Shown: positions 17,992 to 27,734 of the stretch, one piece after another
Layout: every line of letters begins with the position of its first letter
Position numbering within the stretch: position 1 is the stretch's first letter
Assembly: GCF_036967215.1 (NCBI RefSeq)
Contig: NZ_CP146016.1
Location: 1,737,337 to 1,801,336 of the forward strand
Length of the DNA stretch: 64,000 bases
Direction of reading: 5' to 3'
Source of the DNA: Sulfolobus tengchongensis
Lineage (GTDB): Archaea; Thermoproteota; Thermoprotei_A; Sulfolobales; Sulfolobaceae
Notes under the pieces: model-generated
Told to the model about the DNA's origin: nothing
Databases searched by the model: none
What the model saw: only the letters and a program-made list of their open reading frames with translations
Position numbers and translations under genes: made by a program

Positions 17992-19677
17992 ATGAAGACA
18001 TCAAAGCTCCTATTATCTTTCTTAAAGGAGTATGAGGTAAAACATGTTTTCGGCTTGCCAGGAGAAACTTCGTTATCACTATATGAAGAGTTTAAAGGTG
18101 AAATTCAACATATATTAACTAGAGACGAGAGAAATGCCGTTTACATGGCAGATGCCTATGCTAAACTAACCTTTAAACCCGGAGTAGTTGAAGGACCCAG
18201 CGTTGGTTCTGTATACATGATACCTGGAGTAGTTGAGGCCCATAAGTCCTCAACGCCTTTAATAATCATAACAACAGATACTATGCTATATGGAGAGAAA
18301 TTAAATTACTTAACGGCATTGGATCAAACTTCCATATTTAAACCAATAACTAAGGAGTCGATAACTGTAACTAAGCCAGAGGAATTAGCTCATGCTATTA
18401 GGAGAGCATTTAGACTAGCTACAACCGGAAAGCCGGGACCAGTTCACGTAAGAATTCCCTCTGACGTTTTAGAAGGTGAAATAGAGAAAGACAAAATAAC
18501 AATGTTAAAAGCACAAAAGGAGTTTTCCAGATATCCCGCCTATAGACCTATCCCAGATAGTCAAACTATAGATATGGTTACAGATCTCATTTTGAAGAGT
18601 GATTTCCCGGTACTAATTTGCGGTCAAGGAGCATTATATTCAATGGCGTGGGATGAAGTTTTAGAATTGGCTGAACTTTTAGGAATACCAGTTGGTACTA
18701 CTATAACTGGAAAGGGATGTATCCCAGAAACAAATCCTCTTTCAATAGGTGTTATAGGTGGGAGAGGGGGAACTAGTTTTTCTAATGGCATAGTGGAAAA
18801 TGCGGATTTGGTGATATTAGTAGGGAGTAATACCGACTCAGCTAACACTGATAAGTGGAATATACCACCTAGGAATAAAAAGATAATTCACATTGATATA
18901 AGCGAAGCTGAAATTGGAAATAACTATGATAGTGTGAATGTATTGGGCGATGCTAAAGCGACGTTGAGGTTAATTATCGATAATATAAGGAGAAGGGGAT
19001 TACCAGCGAGAAAGAACATCTTCTTAGATAGAAGTAAATTTGAGGAAAAAATTAGAGAAATCAGCGAGGAGAAAAGAGAGGTAGTTAATCCTCTAAAATT
19101 CATTAGAGAACTTTGGAGCTTAACTCCAGACGATTCGGTATTAATAGCGGATCCTGGAATAGGTGCAATTTACACTTCAGCCTTCTATAAGGCCAAGAGA
19201 GCTGGAAGGTACTTCATCTTCAATTACGGTTTAGGTGGATTAGGATATGCTATCCCAGCTTCAGTAGGGGCCTACTTCGCTAGGCCTAATAGTTTGATAG
19301 TCTCCTTAACTGGCGATGGTAGTTTTGGATTTTCAGCAGGAGAGTTGGAAACAATAAAAAGAGTTAACGCAAACGTGGTTATAATACTATTCAATAACGG
19401 CGGGTACGGCTGGATAAGAGCGGAAATGAGTATAAATTACGGAGATGTAGTAGGGACTAATTTCTCCAGTCCAGATTATGTTAAAATAGCAGAGGGATTT
19501 GGATTGTCAGCGTATAGAATAGCTAAAGATGAGGAAATAGTAGAAACGTTAAGGAGTGCAATTAAAAATACTCCGTCACTGGTAGAAGTGATTGTGGAAC
19601 CAGAGGACAAATTCGTTCCACCAGTTACTCACTGGGTTAGGTCCATAAAGACAAAAGATACTAAAGTAGTATACTAA
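17992..19677 (+). CDS. Acetolactate-synthase-like ThDP enzyme
   Basis: A 561-residue thiamine-diphosphate enzyme of the ALS/pyruvate-oxidase superfamily. The cofactor-activating Glu46 lies in TRDERNAVYMA; the ThDP motif begins GDGSFGFSAGE near residue 441 and ends with NNGGYG. It stands alone, without the regulatory small subunit or ilvC, and the sequence around Glu46 (RDERN) differs from typical biosynthetic IlvB (HEQGA). It may be another 2-oxo-acid decarboxylase, oxalyl-CoA-decarboxylase-like enzyme or ALS paralogue. The substrate cannot be decided. Confidence 0.8.
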   Translation: MKTSKLLLSFLKEYEVKHVFGLPGETSLSLYEEFKGEIQHILTRDERNAVYMADAYAKLTFKPGVVEGPSVGSVYMIPGVVEAHKSSTPLIIITTDTMLYGEKLNYLTALDQTSIFKPITKESITVTKPEELAHAIRRAFRLATTGKPGPVHVRIPSDVLEGEIEKDKITMLKAQKEFSRYPAYRPIPDSQTIDMVTDLILKSDFPVLICGQGALYSMAWDEVLELAELLGIPVGTTITGKGCIPETNPLSIGVIGGRGGTSFSNGIVENADLVILVGSNTDSANTDKWNIPPRNKKIIHIDISEAEIGNNYDSVNVLGDAKATLRLIIDNIRRRGLPARKNIFLDRSKFEEKIREISEEKREVVNPLKFIRELWSLTPDDSVLIADPGIGAIYTSAFYKAKRAGRYFIFNYGLGGLGYAIPASVGAYFARPNSLIVSLTGDGSFGFSAGELETIKRVNANVVIILFNNGGYGWIRAEMSINYGDVVGTNFSSPDYVKIAEGFGLSAYRIAKDEEIVETLRSAIKNTPSLVEVIVEPEDKFVPPVTHWVRSIKTKDTKVVY

Positions 19678-19801
19678 CCGGGGAGGGTGTTTGTAAACTA
19701 TCTTAAGTAAATTTATGTAGTTCTCTATATATCAAAGTATTCTGTGAAAGCGATATTGATTACAAAGGATAGACAAACCCTCGCACTATGCTTCAATTCA
19801 C

Positions 19802-20545
19802 TTATTTATTTAGATACGATTCCACTATTCTTCCTATGCGTATAAAGTCCTCATAGTTTCCTAAGTTCTTATATTGTAAATACTCTTCTTTAAATGGTAT
19901 CAATAACACCTCACAATCTATTTCTCCCCTCAATTTAGAAGCTATCTCGCCTAACTTTTTCTGAGCCTCAGGCTCTTGTGGTACCATATTAATTACAAAA
20001 GCCAACGGCTTAAACGCAATTTCAGTTCTTAACCTAGTAAAATAGCTAATAGCTGAAGTTATATTTTCCATTTCAGCACTAGTAACCCCTATTCCACTTA
20101 TGACATATTCACTAAAGTTATTCACAAACAATTCATATTCATCATACACAATGGGATCCTTTAAACTAAATACTACTCCATAATCCACTATAATTACGTC
20201 GTAATTTCTTCTTACCACGTCAAGATATGCTGACCTTATCTTCTCTTCACCTTTGAATTTAGCAATATCGTAAAATGTCTTTTCAGTATTAGGCTCTCCA
20301 TATATCTTGAAAATAGTTAAATTGTCATTTACCTTATACTCATACTCCTCTTTACCTAAATCATCCGCTATAGCCTTGTGAAATCCCTTTCCATTAAAAC
20401 CTAAAATTAGGGAACCCATTGACAGAAAATCCTTGTCAATGTAAAGAACTTTATACTTCTTTGAAAGGTAAAATGCCGTATGCAACGCTATGGTTGTTTT
20501 TCCAATACCTCCTTTAAGACCTATAATCCCTATCCTTAGTTTCAT
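19802..20545 (-). CDS. ParA/MinD-like ATPase, copy 1
   Basis: 247 residues beginning MKLRIGIIGLKGGIGKTT, a deviant Walker A (KGGxGKT), with VIIVDYG as Walker B. This is the fold of ParA/MinD/Soj ATPases, which dimerise with ATP and position cargo on DNA or membranes. No ParB-like partner is adjacent. A second copy lies at 24319-25065; most of the two proteins has diverged, but codons 31-80 are nearly identical at nucleotide level (see the repeat at 20307-20455). Accessory-region location suggests a role in plasmid-like partition or another mobile function. Confidence 0.8.
   Translation of the reverse strand: MKLRIGIIGLKGGIGKTTIALHTAFYLSKKYKVLYIDKDFLSMGSLILGFNGKGFHKAIADDLGKEEYEYKVNDNLTIFKIYGEPNTEKTFYDIAKFKGEEKIRSAYLDVVRRNYDVIIVDYGVVFSLKDPIVYDEYELFVNNFSEYVISGIGVTSAEMENITSAISYFTRLRTEIAFKPLAFVINMVPQEPEAQKKLGEIASKLRGEIDCEVLLIPFKEEYLQYKNLGNYEDFIRIGRIVESYLNK
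20307..20455 (-). repeat. 149-bp tract almost identical to 24824-24972
   Basis: By eye the two tracts differ at one base (C/T at 20368 versus 24885). They lie within the two ParA-like genes, starting and ending sharply against diverged flanks. This is the signature of recent gene conversion or recombination between paralogues. Confidence 0.85.
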
Positions 20546-21132
20546 AATAATGATTTATCTTACTCAACAATATAAGCTTATTTTCAGTAAGTTATATATA
20601 AATTTACCATATAACTACAAACCTTTAGTATATACCTAGCTCAATGTTAATTATATGCGTAATATCTGAATAAACACCTATCAACATAGCTTAAAGCGGT
20701 TATTTAAGAAAACAGTTGTATTTTACTATCTCAGACAACAGTCTCAAATTCCCCCAAAACAGTGAGTCAAGCTTACGTAAGCCTCTTCTACCTTCCTCTT
20801 TATATTGTAGCTATTGGCTTTCCTTCAACCCTAGCAATCACGCTCATCCCATTTGTGCATTCCTTTAATACTCTTTCCTTTTCCTCCTTACCCGTTTGCA
20901 TTTGCCATAAAATGTTGAGTTTTACGTTTAGTTTTCATGCTATAAGAACATTATTTAGAATTTCATTATTCACTCATTTTTTTACTCTAAAGCATATCTA
21001 ATAAGAACAATACTTAATGACACTCACCTTAGATAGATTTTCTATATCATAATCTGTTCTTTACGAAATTACTTTTAAAAATCTCTCTTACATTCTCCAC
21101 TCTTATTTGAGAGTATCGTAACATATGATTCC
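20546..21132. other. Intergenic region holding a decayed transposase-like fragment
   Basis: On the minus strand around 20780-20915 a reading frame gives KEEKERVLKECTNGMSVIAR, then VEGKPIATI followed by stops, which resembles the helix-turn-helix of an IS transposase. An open frame on the plus strand over the same bases (20762-21001) is probably its shadow. The rest of the region shows nothing. Confidence 0.3.
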
Positions 21133-21552
21133 TCAAATCTTCCTCTTTATTCTCTCTAGCCTTATTAGCTCATTTGCATTGCTTTTAAACTCTTTTACTT
21201 TCCCCTTTATTATCCTTCCGTTCAGAGTTTCTGCTGGAATGTTTAGGGAAATGTCTATCTTTATAACATTCTTGTTAAAGTCTATTCTGATTTTCCCACC
21301 TTTATCTGGTCCATATCCTGCAACATTAATGACATATGTTATAGAATTCAAAGAGGTAAATATTTTTCCATGTATCAAGAAAGTCCCTCTTCCAAAAAGT
21401 ATTGACATTGGAATTTCAGCTTTAAAGTCGTTCCCATTAACTTCAACGTTTAAAGCACCCAATAAATTAGGTAAGAGAAATTGTGGATCAGCAAATATCA
21501 CAGATAGTCTCTCATCATAATCTTCGCCATATATTTCTATCTTATCTTGCAT
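21133..21552 (-). CDS. SRPBCC-like small protein (DUF3211-type)
   Basis: 139 residues of alternating strands with a final helix (FKSNANELIRLERIKRKI). Pattern and length resemble the START/SRPBCC-fold DUF3211 proteins of Sulfolobales, which have a hydrophobic ligand pocket. Ligand unknown. It stands alone between the ParA-like gene and the HEPN-MNT pair, with a MITE-like element 75 bp upstream. Confidence 0.55.
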   Translation of the reverse strand: MQDKIEIYGEDYDERLSVIFADPQFLLPNLLGALNVEVNGNDFKAEIPMSILFGRGTFLIHGKIFTSLNSITYVINVAGYGPDKGGKIRIDFNKNVIKIDISLNIPAETLNGRIIKGKVKEFKSNANELIRLERIKRKI

Positions 21553-21626
21553 ATTCTTCTATATATAACTGTCTATATAAACTTTTTTGCTAACTTAACA
21601 CAAATTGACAATACTCTAATTATTCC

Positions 21627-21730
21627 TGCTTTGTGGGGCATCTGTGAACTATCTCTAGATTGGTACGTTCTTTTTTAACTGTGAAGAGAATATGAAAGAG
21701 TAACGTAGAGCTTGAAAACCCCACAAAGCA
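21627..21730 (+). mobile_element. MITE-like element, copy 1 (best preserved)
   Basis: 104 bp with perfect 12-bp terminal inverted repeats TGCTTTGTGGGG / CCCCACAAAGCA. Related copies are at 24102-24196, 30073-30170 and 41469-41555, with weaker relatives at 30513-30611 and 40602-40666. No coding capacity; it must be moved by a transposase elsewhere. Confidence 0.75.
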
Positions 21731-21811
21731 CTTTTAAATAGAAAGAAAATGTAAGTAAGAAAAGAAGTCCGTAAGGTAGAAAATATAATCTGAGACACTA
21801 CATATTTCTCT

Positions 21812-22243
21812 GTGAGTGGTTATAAAGTACGAATAATGAAAAAGACTGCTTTACAATTTTTAAGGGATGGAAAAAGGGACTTAGAAGAAGGAGCATATAA
21901 CAATGCAATTTTCTATGCTGAGGAAGCTGTTCAACTTTATATTAAGACTGTGCTACTAGAGCTCTTTGCTACTGAAATTAGGTCTCATGACATACGCTCC
22001 CTACTTTCTTCCCTTTCATTAAACCTAGAGGAAAGTGGCTATTCAAGATTTTCCCAAGAGATTAGGGATTTAGCAAGAAGTTATAGGGATGCGTTGACTG
22101 ACCTTGAAAATGCATATATTAATAGTAGATGCGGCGGGATAGAATACAATAAGGAACAAGTAGAAGAGTTAATTAAAATTGCTGAAAAGGTTATTAATAA
22201 ACTAGAGGAGATAAGCAAAAATGTCAAACTGGGTAAAGAATAA
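21812..22243 (+). CDS. HEPN-domain protein (toxin of HEPN-MNT pair)
   Basis: 143-residue all-helical protein matching the HEPN family: TALQFLRDGKRDLEEGAYNN, AIFYAEEAVQLYIKTVLLE and a later RSHDIRSLL segment. HEPN proteins of this type act as toxins (RNases or targets of AMPylation) and pair with minimal nucleotidyltransferases. The next gene is such a partner, and overlaps by 23 bases. GTG 21812 is listed as start; ATG 21836 (MKKTALQF) is as likely. The usual catalytic R-x4-6-H is replaced by the close RSH spacing, so the active site is uncertain. Confidence 0.82.
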   Translation: MSGYKVRIMKKTALQFLRDGKRDLEEGAYNNAIFYAEEAVQLYIKTVLLELFATEIRSHDIRSLLSSLSLNLEESGYSRFSQEIRDLARSYRDALTDLENAYINSRCGGIEYNKEQVEELIKIAEKVINKLEEISKNVKLGKE

Positions 22244-22580
22244 ATTCAAGCACTTATCTAGATGGAGAGAATACGCTGAAATAATACTACGCTCAGCTAA
22301 GGAATTCAATAATCACGTTAAGGTTTACGTTTTTGGAGGAGTTGCCGAAGATAGAATAACAGTTCTAAGTGACATCGATATATTAATACTTTTCCCAGGG
22401 AAGTTAACAGATAAGGAAATAATAGAACTTAGAAGAAAAATATTTTTGAATGCTGTAGATAAATACGGTTTACCTTTCGATGCCCCAGTTGAACTTCACG
22501 TTGTTGATGATGAAAGGGCTAAGGAATATTTTAGAATAGCTAAAAAGATGATTTTAATTGCAAATAATCTAGACTTATGA
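22221..22580 (+). CDS. Minimal nucleotidyltransferase (MNT antitoxin)
   Basis: 119 residues with the pol-beta-type nucleotidyltransferase core: VYVFGGVAEDR followed by SDIDILILF, with metal ligands Asp51 and Asp53 and a later VELHVVDD strand. These small enzymes neutralise HEPN toxins, in some systems by AMPylating them. It overlaps the HEPN gene. Downstream only 80 bp separate it from a TnpB element, so the pair lies in an accessory island. Confidence 0.85.
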   Translation: MSNWVKNKFKHLSRWREYAEIILRSAKEFNNHVKVYVFGGVAEDRITVLSDIDILILFPGKLTDKEIIELRRKIFLNAVDKYGLPFDAPVELHVVDDERAKEYFRIAKKMILIANNLDL

Positions 22581-22594
22581 CTGGATTGTGGGAT

Positions 22595-22655
22595 AATTTT
22601 TTAGCGTTCATCTCTATCTTGATGAAGAGAAACTTTCTCCCCACTATTTTACAAT
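22595..22655 (+). mobile_element. Diverged left-end remnant of a TnpB element
   Basis: GCGTTCATCTCTATCTTGAT and the following bases to ACTATTTTACAATG align with the left end of the two TnpB elements (GCGGGCATTCATCTCCGTCT... to TTGTAAAATC at about 23919-23959). It abuts the right end of the broken element at 22664, as if one element had inserted beside the relic of another. Confidence 0.5.
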
Positions 22656-22657
22656 GT

Positions 22658-23862
22658 CTAAAGGCTGACTTCCTCCCCGCCATCAAATGGCGAGAGTTCC
22701 CCCCATCGATTCGGAATTACATCTCTCATATAGGGGGCAGTCGCGAGGCTCAGAGAACCCCGCCCATACAAATTACACACAGCAATATAATCACGATGAT
22801 CCTCAAAACCGCACTTCTCACACTTAAACGTCCTATATCCATTTCCTTTCAGCTTATTACCGCACTTGGGGCAAGTAGTTGAACTATACGCTGGCTTAAC
22901 GTATATCACGTTCAATCCATGTTTCTTAGCCTGCCACTCAATCCAGTACTGCACGCGTCTGTACTGCATTAAATATAACCTATCTCTGTAGTCTTTCCTC
23001 AACCCTTTCACATGAGAAATCATATCTTGTTCAAGTCTTCCAACACGATGTAGTTAGCACCCAGTCTCTTTGCTTCCTCAACCACCCACTTACCAACCTT
23101 TTTGGCAAAGTCCTGCACAATATTCCTTGCCTTCATATGAAAGCTCCTAATCCTATTGAGAATCCTCTTATTCTCCCTCCACCTTCTTTGATATTTCTTC
23201 TGCAATTGCTCTCCTAATTTCTTAAAATGAAAAGCGTCATGGAGACGTGTTGGAATTTCTATAACCTGTTTATCATTACCTAACGTGATGAAGTCCATGT
23301 TTATGTCAACAGCCATAAGCCCCTTAACTTGCTTCTCTACTTGTACTTTCTTTTTCATAGTGATGTTGAGATACCAATCATCTCCTCTCTTGACTAGTCT
23401 TGCTTCTTTCACTTTGAAGTCCTTGTACTGTGAAAGATTGTGAGGATAACCAATGATTTTCACTTCTTCCCCCAGTATCTTAGCTGTCATCGTGTTGAAA
23501 TCAAGAGTATAACTAGCTTTTGGCGTTAACCATAAGGAAACGTTTCTTAAGATTGGAAATCTCCCTTTTTTGGGATTCTTTAACCAACTTTTGTATGTAG
23601 CTGTGGCATCACGATAGCAATCTTGAGCAAGTTTTGATTTCAAACCAAATTTCTCCCTGAGGAGTTCATATAATGCATTATGTACTTCTTTTAGAGAGGT
23701 GGTTTTGTGTTCATATAACCATTGTAGAACGAACCTTTTAGCTTGCATATATTTCTCGGCTATGGGCTCCAGAGCCGAGGAGGAGATCTTCATTTTGATT
23801 GTCACGATCTCCTCCTCGATGGAGCTGTCCTCGCGGACAGTTCGCTCTGGAGCTTGTAGCAT
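22658..23862 (-). pseudogene. tnpB: Frameshifted tnpB (RNA-guided nuclease of IS605 group)
   Basis: Two frames (23020-23862 and 22658-23023) together cover the full 385-residue TnpB seen intact at 43742-44899. They are separated by a two-base insertion at about 23024: CATATCTTG here against CATCTTG in the intact copy, so the protein stops after LEDLNKI. The second frame keeps the zinc finger [20 protein letters not shown] and the last catalytic Asp, but has lost the normal stop and reads on into the right-end hairpin. Thus inactive as a single protein. Confidence 0.88.
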
Positions 23863-23957
23863 GAGTGTTTTTCTGTTTTTGCTTTTATTTTAACTTTTCG
23901 CGGGCATTCATCTCCGTCTTAAAAAGGCGAAGCTTTCTGCCCGCAATTTTTGTAAAA
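22664..23957 (-). mobile_element. TnpB-only element, copy A (inactive)
   Basis: IS200/IS605-type element without tnpA. Limits were set by comparison with copy B (43702-44994): shared sequence begins GCTGACTTCCTCC and ends TTTTTGTAAAA. The left end has a hairpin-forming GCGGGCA...TGCCCGC, the right end a GCCATC...GGCG hairpin. The encoded tnpB is frameshifted. Confidence 0.8.
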
Positions 23958-24318
23958 TCTTCGAAATTCATTGACAAGGAGAACAAAAACCCAAATTTGC
24001 AAATCTTTCAAATCAAACTTGAATCGGTGAATTGACAAGCATTGAGAATTTTTTGAATTTCTCGTTAAGCGTAAAGATTATGTAGGAAATGTCTGAAAAT
24101 CTACTTTGTAGAGTTTTCAGAAACTTACATTGATATTCTCTCCATAGTAAAAAGAGCGTTCCAAACCAGATAGTTTATAAACACCTCTACAAAGCACTGA
24201 AAGATCCATCATCTGACAGCGATTTTCTAAACTTCTAAGAAGTGCAATCTGTCCGTTTTGTGCTAAACTTGCAGTTTTATGTGAGTGAAACCTATAACTC
24301 GTCTAGACTTCGATCTGT
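23958..24318. other. Intergenic region with a MITE-like copy
   Basis: AT-rich. Contains the MITE-like element at 24102-24196 and otherwise nothing I recognise. Confidence 0.4.
24102..24196 (-). mobile_element. MITE-like element, copy 2
   Basis: 95 bp ending TACTTTGTAGAG / CTCTACAAAGCA. Read in reverse it aligns through its length with 21627-21730, sharing the internal GTTTTCA, TATTCTCTCCA and AGATAGTTTA blocks. Confidence 0.7.
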
Positions 24319-25065
24319 TCACGTTTGGTTTATATACCTTTCGATAATTTTTCCTACTTGTATTAAATCCTCGTGTCTTCCTAGGTTATTATATTGTAGG
24401 AATTCTTGTTTAAACGGAATAGTCACGACCTCACAGTTTAATATATCTCTTATTTTCTTAATTTCTTCATTAATTTCCCTTTGTATATCTCCTATTTGAG
24501 GTACCATATTAATCACAAAAGCTAAAGGCTTGAAGTTTATTCGCATTCTTAAATCTATGTAATATCTTACATCTTTAATTACATCTTCTATCAAAGCATT
24601 AGTAATTCCCACTCCTCCAATAAGATAGTCATGAAAGTGTTTTCTAAATAAGTCAAATTCCGTGTATACTAATGGATCATTTGTTTTAAATATTCTCCCA
24701 TAATCTACAATTATCACATCATAACCTTTAGAGATCACGTCCAAATAGGCTTTTATTAGCTTATCACTTTTAGTTTTAGCCCTTTCTTGTAGAATCTCTT
24801 CATTTACTGGATCACTATAGAATTTGAAAATAGTTAAATTGTCATTTACCTTATACTCATACTCCTCTTTACCTAAATCATCCGTTATAGCCTTGTGAAA
24901 TCCCTTTCCATTAAAACCTAAAATTAGGGAACCCATTGACAGAAAATCCTTGTCAATGTAAAGAACTTTATATTTTTTATTAGAGAGATAAAAAGCAGTG
25001 TTCAGAGCCAATGTTGTCTTTCCTACACCCCCTTTAATACCTATGAAGCCAACTCTAAGCTTCAT
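24319..25065 (-). CDS. ParA/MinD-like ATPase, copy 2
   Basis: 248 residues, starts MKLRVGFIGIKGGVGKTT (deviant Walker A) with VIIVDYG Walker B. Paralogue of the gene at 19802-20545 in the same orientation. Both end with a conserved CEV...IPFK-E-LQY-NLG module. Different C-terminal two thirds suggests separate cargo or partners, while the 149-bp tract shows a recent exchange. No ParB partner adjacent. Confidence 0.8.
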   Translation of the reverse strand: MKLRVGFIGIKGGVGKTTLALNTAFYLSNKKYKVLYIDKDFLSMGSLILGFNGKGFHKAITDDLGKEEYEYKVNDNLTIFKFYSDPVNEEILQERAKTKSDKLIKAYLDVISKGYDVIIVDYGRIFKTNDPLVYTEFDLFRKHFHDYLIGGVGITNALIEDVIKDVRYYIDLRMRINFKPLAFVINMVPQIGDIQREINEEIKKIRDILNCEVVTIPFKQEFLQYNNLGRHEDLIQVGKIIERYINQT

Positions 25066-25604
25066 TATATTATAATGACAATTAATGGTTAAAAACTTTG
25101 GGCTTAAATTCTGAATTAATATTGCGTTTTCTAGATATATATAAACTTATGATATTCTTTTTTTAACCATAAAAATATTTGTCATGAGTATACCTAAATT
25201 TGCATGCCATTAACAGTAATCATGGAATTTACGTTATGTCTAAGAATTGAAATTGTTATAATTAACTTCTCTAAGTAAATCATGAGGGGAATTTATATGA
25301 GCGCTATTTCGGCTCATTAAATTTAATCAAGCTAATCCAAACTGAAAGCTAGAGTTGAAGTTTGTTTTGATCTAAAATATAATAGAACTCGTTGAATAGG
25401 AATCCATCTTAAGAATAATCTAAGTTAAATTTCAGATCTTACTCTCGCATGACTCTTTTAACTCCAAAATTGTAAATTACTAAAATTCCTTCACTACTCT
25501 GATAGTTCATATATTTCTTCAGATTAACATTAATTCTGATATCCCTTTATTGATGAAACTTAAGTATGACTAAGAATAAATAGCTAAAAATTGGAAATTA
25601 GGAT
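25066..25604. other. Intergenic region, nothing recognised
   Basis: About 540 bp, AT-rich with scattered short frames. No gene, RNA or repeat that I can support. Confidence 0.4.
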
Positions 25605-25937
25605 ATGAATGAGAAGCTCTTTAAGGAATATGAGAGGTTGAGAAATATCCTTAAAGACAATTTAGTAGGAATTGATATTATAAATAACGAGGTTATAGTA
25701 TATGTTAAAAATAAGGTAAGTATACAAGGGTATAAAGTACTTGATCCCATAGATTATATAAAAGATCAAATTACTTCGGCAATAGGCAACTTAGTCAGAA
25801 ATATAGAGGTAAAAGATGATGTTATAGAAGTTCACGTCAAGGATTACACACCTCAGATGTTTGAATTGATTTCTGTAATAGAGTATGAAACAAACAAAAA
25901 ATTTAACACTCGTTTAACAGTAAGAGTTTTATCGTAG
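25605..25937 (+). CDS. Small hypothetical protein
   Basis: 110 residues, soluble, charged, alternating strand and helix with two similar strand-rich halves (VGIDIINNEVIVYVKN and IEVKDDVIEVHVKD). No family recognised. AT-rich leader with TAAATAGCTAAAA near -30 gives a plausible promoter. It lies alone at the edge of the accessory region. Confidence 0.55.
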   Translation: MNEKLFKEYERLRNILKDNLVGIDIINNEVIVYVKNKVSIQGYKVLDPIDYIKDQITSAIGNLVRNIEVKDDVIEVHVKDYTPQMFELISVIEYETNKKFNTRLTVRVLS

Positions 25938-26147
25938 TTAAAAGTATTGCAATTAGTACCCTATATGTCCTTTTAAAGTGTGAGTCCATATGCATTTAAC
26001 AGTAATTTAGGCATGGTCACAATTTAGATATCCCATTAATCAGATCCGCCATTAGTTGGTTAATCTCTGCTTAAATATTATTAGAATGAGTCTCGAATGA
26101 TCTCAGCTTACATAACTTTTTGTCACAATTAATCAATTTCTTAGCTA

Positions 26148-27662
26148 TTAGTGTTTGCTCTGTTCAAATGCATATGCAAGTTTAAGGACCTTATCCTCTT
26201 CAAAATGTCTTCCTATCAACATTAAACCTACCGGCAAGCCGTTTGAATACCCTACTGGGATATTTATTGCTGGATGTCCCGTAACGTCGAATGGTGCTGT
26301 ATTGTTTATCATCCCTAGTGACATCATGAAATACTCCTCGAAGCTAGGTTCACTTTTGTATTTCATAGCTTTCATGGGTGTTGTGGGCATTGCTAGTGCA
26401 TCATATCTCCTTAAGGCTTCATCGTAAGCTTGCTTTAACAATAACGCTAAATTTCTCGCTTTTGCATAATATTTATTGTTATATCTCGTTATCATGAAGT
26501 ATCCCAATAGAAGTACTCCCTTAACGGTGTTTGGCAAATCTCTTGCTCTAGACTTTAATGAGTTACCAAAGAACTCAGCTATTTGGGTTTCAAATAACCC
26601 TTTTCTTCCCCATCCTAATCCACTTCCCAATATCATAGTCGCAGTTGCTCCTTCAATACCTATTGGAGTCCATATATCTAATCCTAACCTATGTAAAGGG
26701 ATAGAAACTTCTTCAACCTTCACTCCAAGTTCTTCGAATTTTTTAATTGAACTTAATACTACCTCATCAACATCCTTTTCCGAATTGGGCCATCCAAATC
26801 CTTCCTTAACTATGCCTATACTCATTCCTTTAACCTCTCCTTCAATCAGTTTAGAGTAAGGCTTTACCGGAGGAGGAGGTAAAGTATCTGGTTGCCTAGG
26901 ATCTAAACCATCTCTTCCTGCAATGACCTCTAAAAGTAATGCTAAATCCTTAACTGTATTAGCCATAGGTCCTAAATGGTCTAACGTAGGTTCTATAGAA
27001 AATGCACCAGTATAAGGAACTAGTCCATAAGTGGGTTTAAGGCCAAATATTCCAACCCATGAACTAGGAATCCTTATGGAACCACCTTGATCTCCACCTA
27101 CTGCCATGTCGCAGTACCCAGATGCTACAGCTGCAGCACTACCACTAGACGAACCTCCAGCCATGTATTCTGGATTTCTTGGATTTAAGACTGGCCAAGG
27201 ATAAGACGTATGACTACCACCGGAAAAGCATAAATCTTCACATGTCGTTTTAGCGACGATTTCTCCACCCTCATCTAAAATTCTGGAGACCACAGTTGCA
27301 TCCATATTGGGTACGAAACCTTCTAACATTCTCGAACCGTTAAGCATTGGTATTCCCGCAACCATTATATTGTCCTTAATGCAAATTCGTTTTCCTTTCA
27401 ACTTACCTTCATCTCTACCTTTAATTGAGGTTATCCAGGCTAATGCGCCATAAGGATTCTCTTCTCTTGTAGGAGGTCTACCTTGAGTTCTCTGATATTT
27501 ACTCCCTAAATTATAATCTGGTAAGGAGTCTAATCGTTCATACGACTTAAGCTGAACTATAGCTAAGGATAAAAACTTCTTTAATTCTTCATCATCTAGA
27601 TCTAGATTGAAATATTTTGATATTTGCCTAAGTTCATCTAAGGTGGGTAATTTTATATTCAT
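26148..27662 (-). CDS. Amidase (amidase-signature family)
   Basis: Hydrolyses a carboxylic amide to acid and ammonia using a Ser-cisSer-Lys triad. The triad is visible: Lys96 in CIKDNI, cis-Ser in GGSSSGSA (169-176) and nucleophile Ser195 in [13 protein letters not shown]. Length (504) fits stand-alone amidases rather than GatA, and no gatB/gatC lies near. Natural substrate unknown; archaeal relatives act on aliphatic and aromatic amides. A single gene with a short T-rich downstream gap. Confidence 0.88.
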   Translation of the reverse strand: MNIKLPTLDELRQISKYFNLDLDDEELKKFLSLAIVQLKSYERLDSLPDYNLGSKYQRTQGRPPTREENPYGALAWITSIKGRDEGKLKGKRICIKDNIMVAGIPMLNGSRMLEGFVPNMDATVVSRILDEGGEIVAKTTCEDLCFSGGSHTSYPWPVLNPRNPEYMAGGSSSGSAAAVASGYCDMAVGGDQGGSIRIPSSWVGIFGLKPTYGLVPYTGAFSIEPTLDHLGPMANTVKDLALLLEVIAGRDGLDPRQPDTLPPPPVKPYSKLIEGEVKGMSIGIVKEGFGWPNSEKDVDEVVLSSIKKFEELGVKVEEVSIPLHRLGLDIWTPIGIEGATATMILGSGLGWGRKGLFETQIAEFFGNSLKSRARDLPNTVKGVLLLGYFMITRYNNKYYAKARNLALLLKQAYDEALRRYDALAMPTTPMKAMKYKSEPSFEEYFMMSLGMINNTAPFDVTGHPAINIPVGYSNGLPVGLMLIGRHFEEDKVLKLAYAFEQSKH

Positions 27663-27734
27663 AAAATCTTTATCACAATTATCACTAATAACTTTTTATG
27701 GTATTTTTAAGTTCAACAGCTTAATTATCATAAC

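Noticed and set aside
21125-21520. 131-aa plus-strand frame
   Set aside because: Complement of the better supported DUF3211-like gene on minus; composition typical of a shadow.
22577-22882. Plus-strand frame over the end of TnpB copy A
   Set aside because: Opposite to the conserved zinc-finger coding part of tnpB; no start or promoter of its own.
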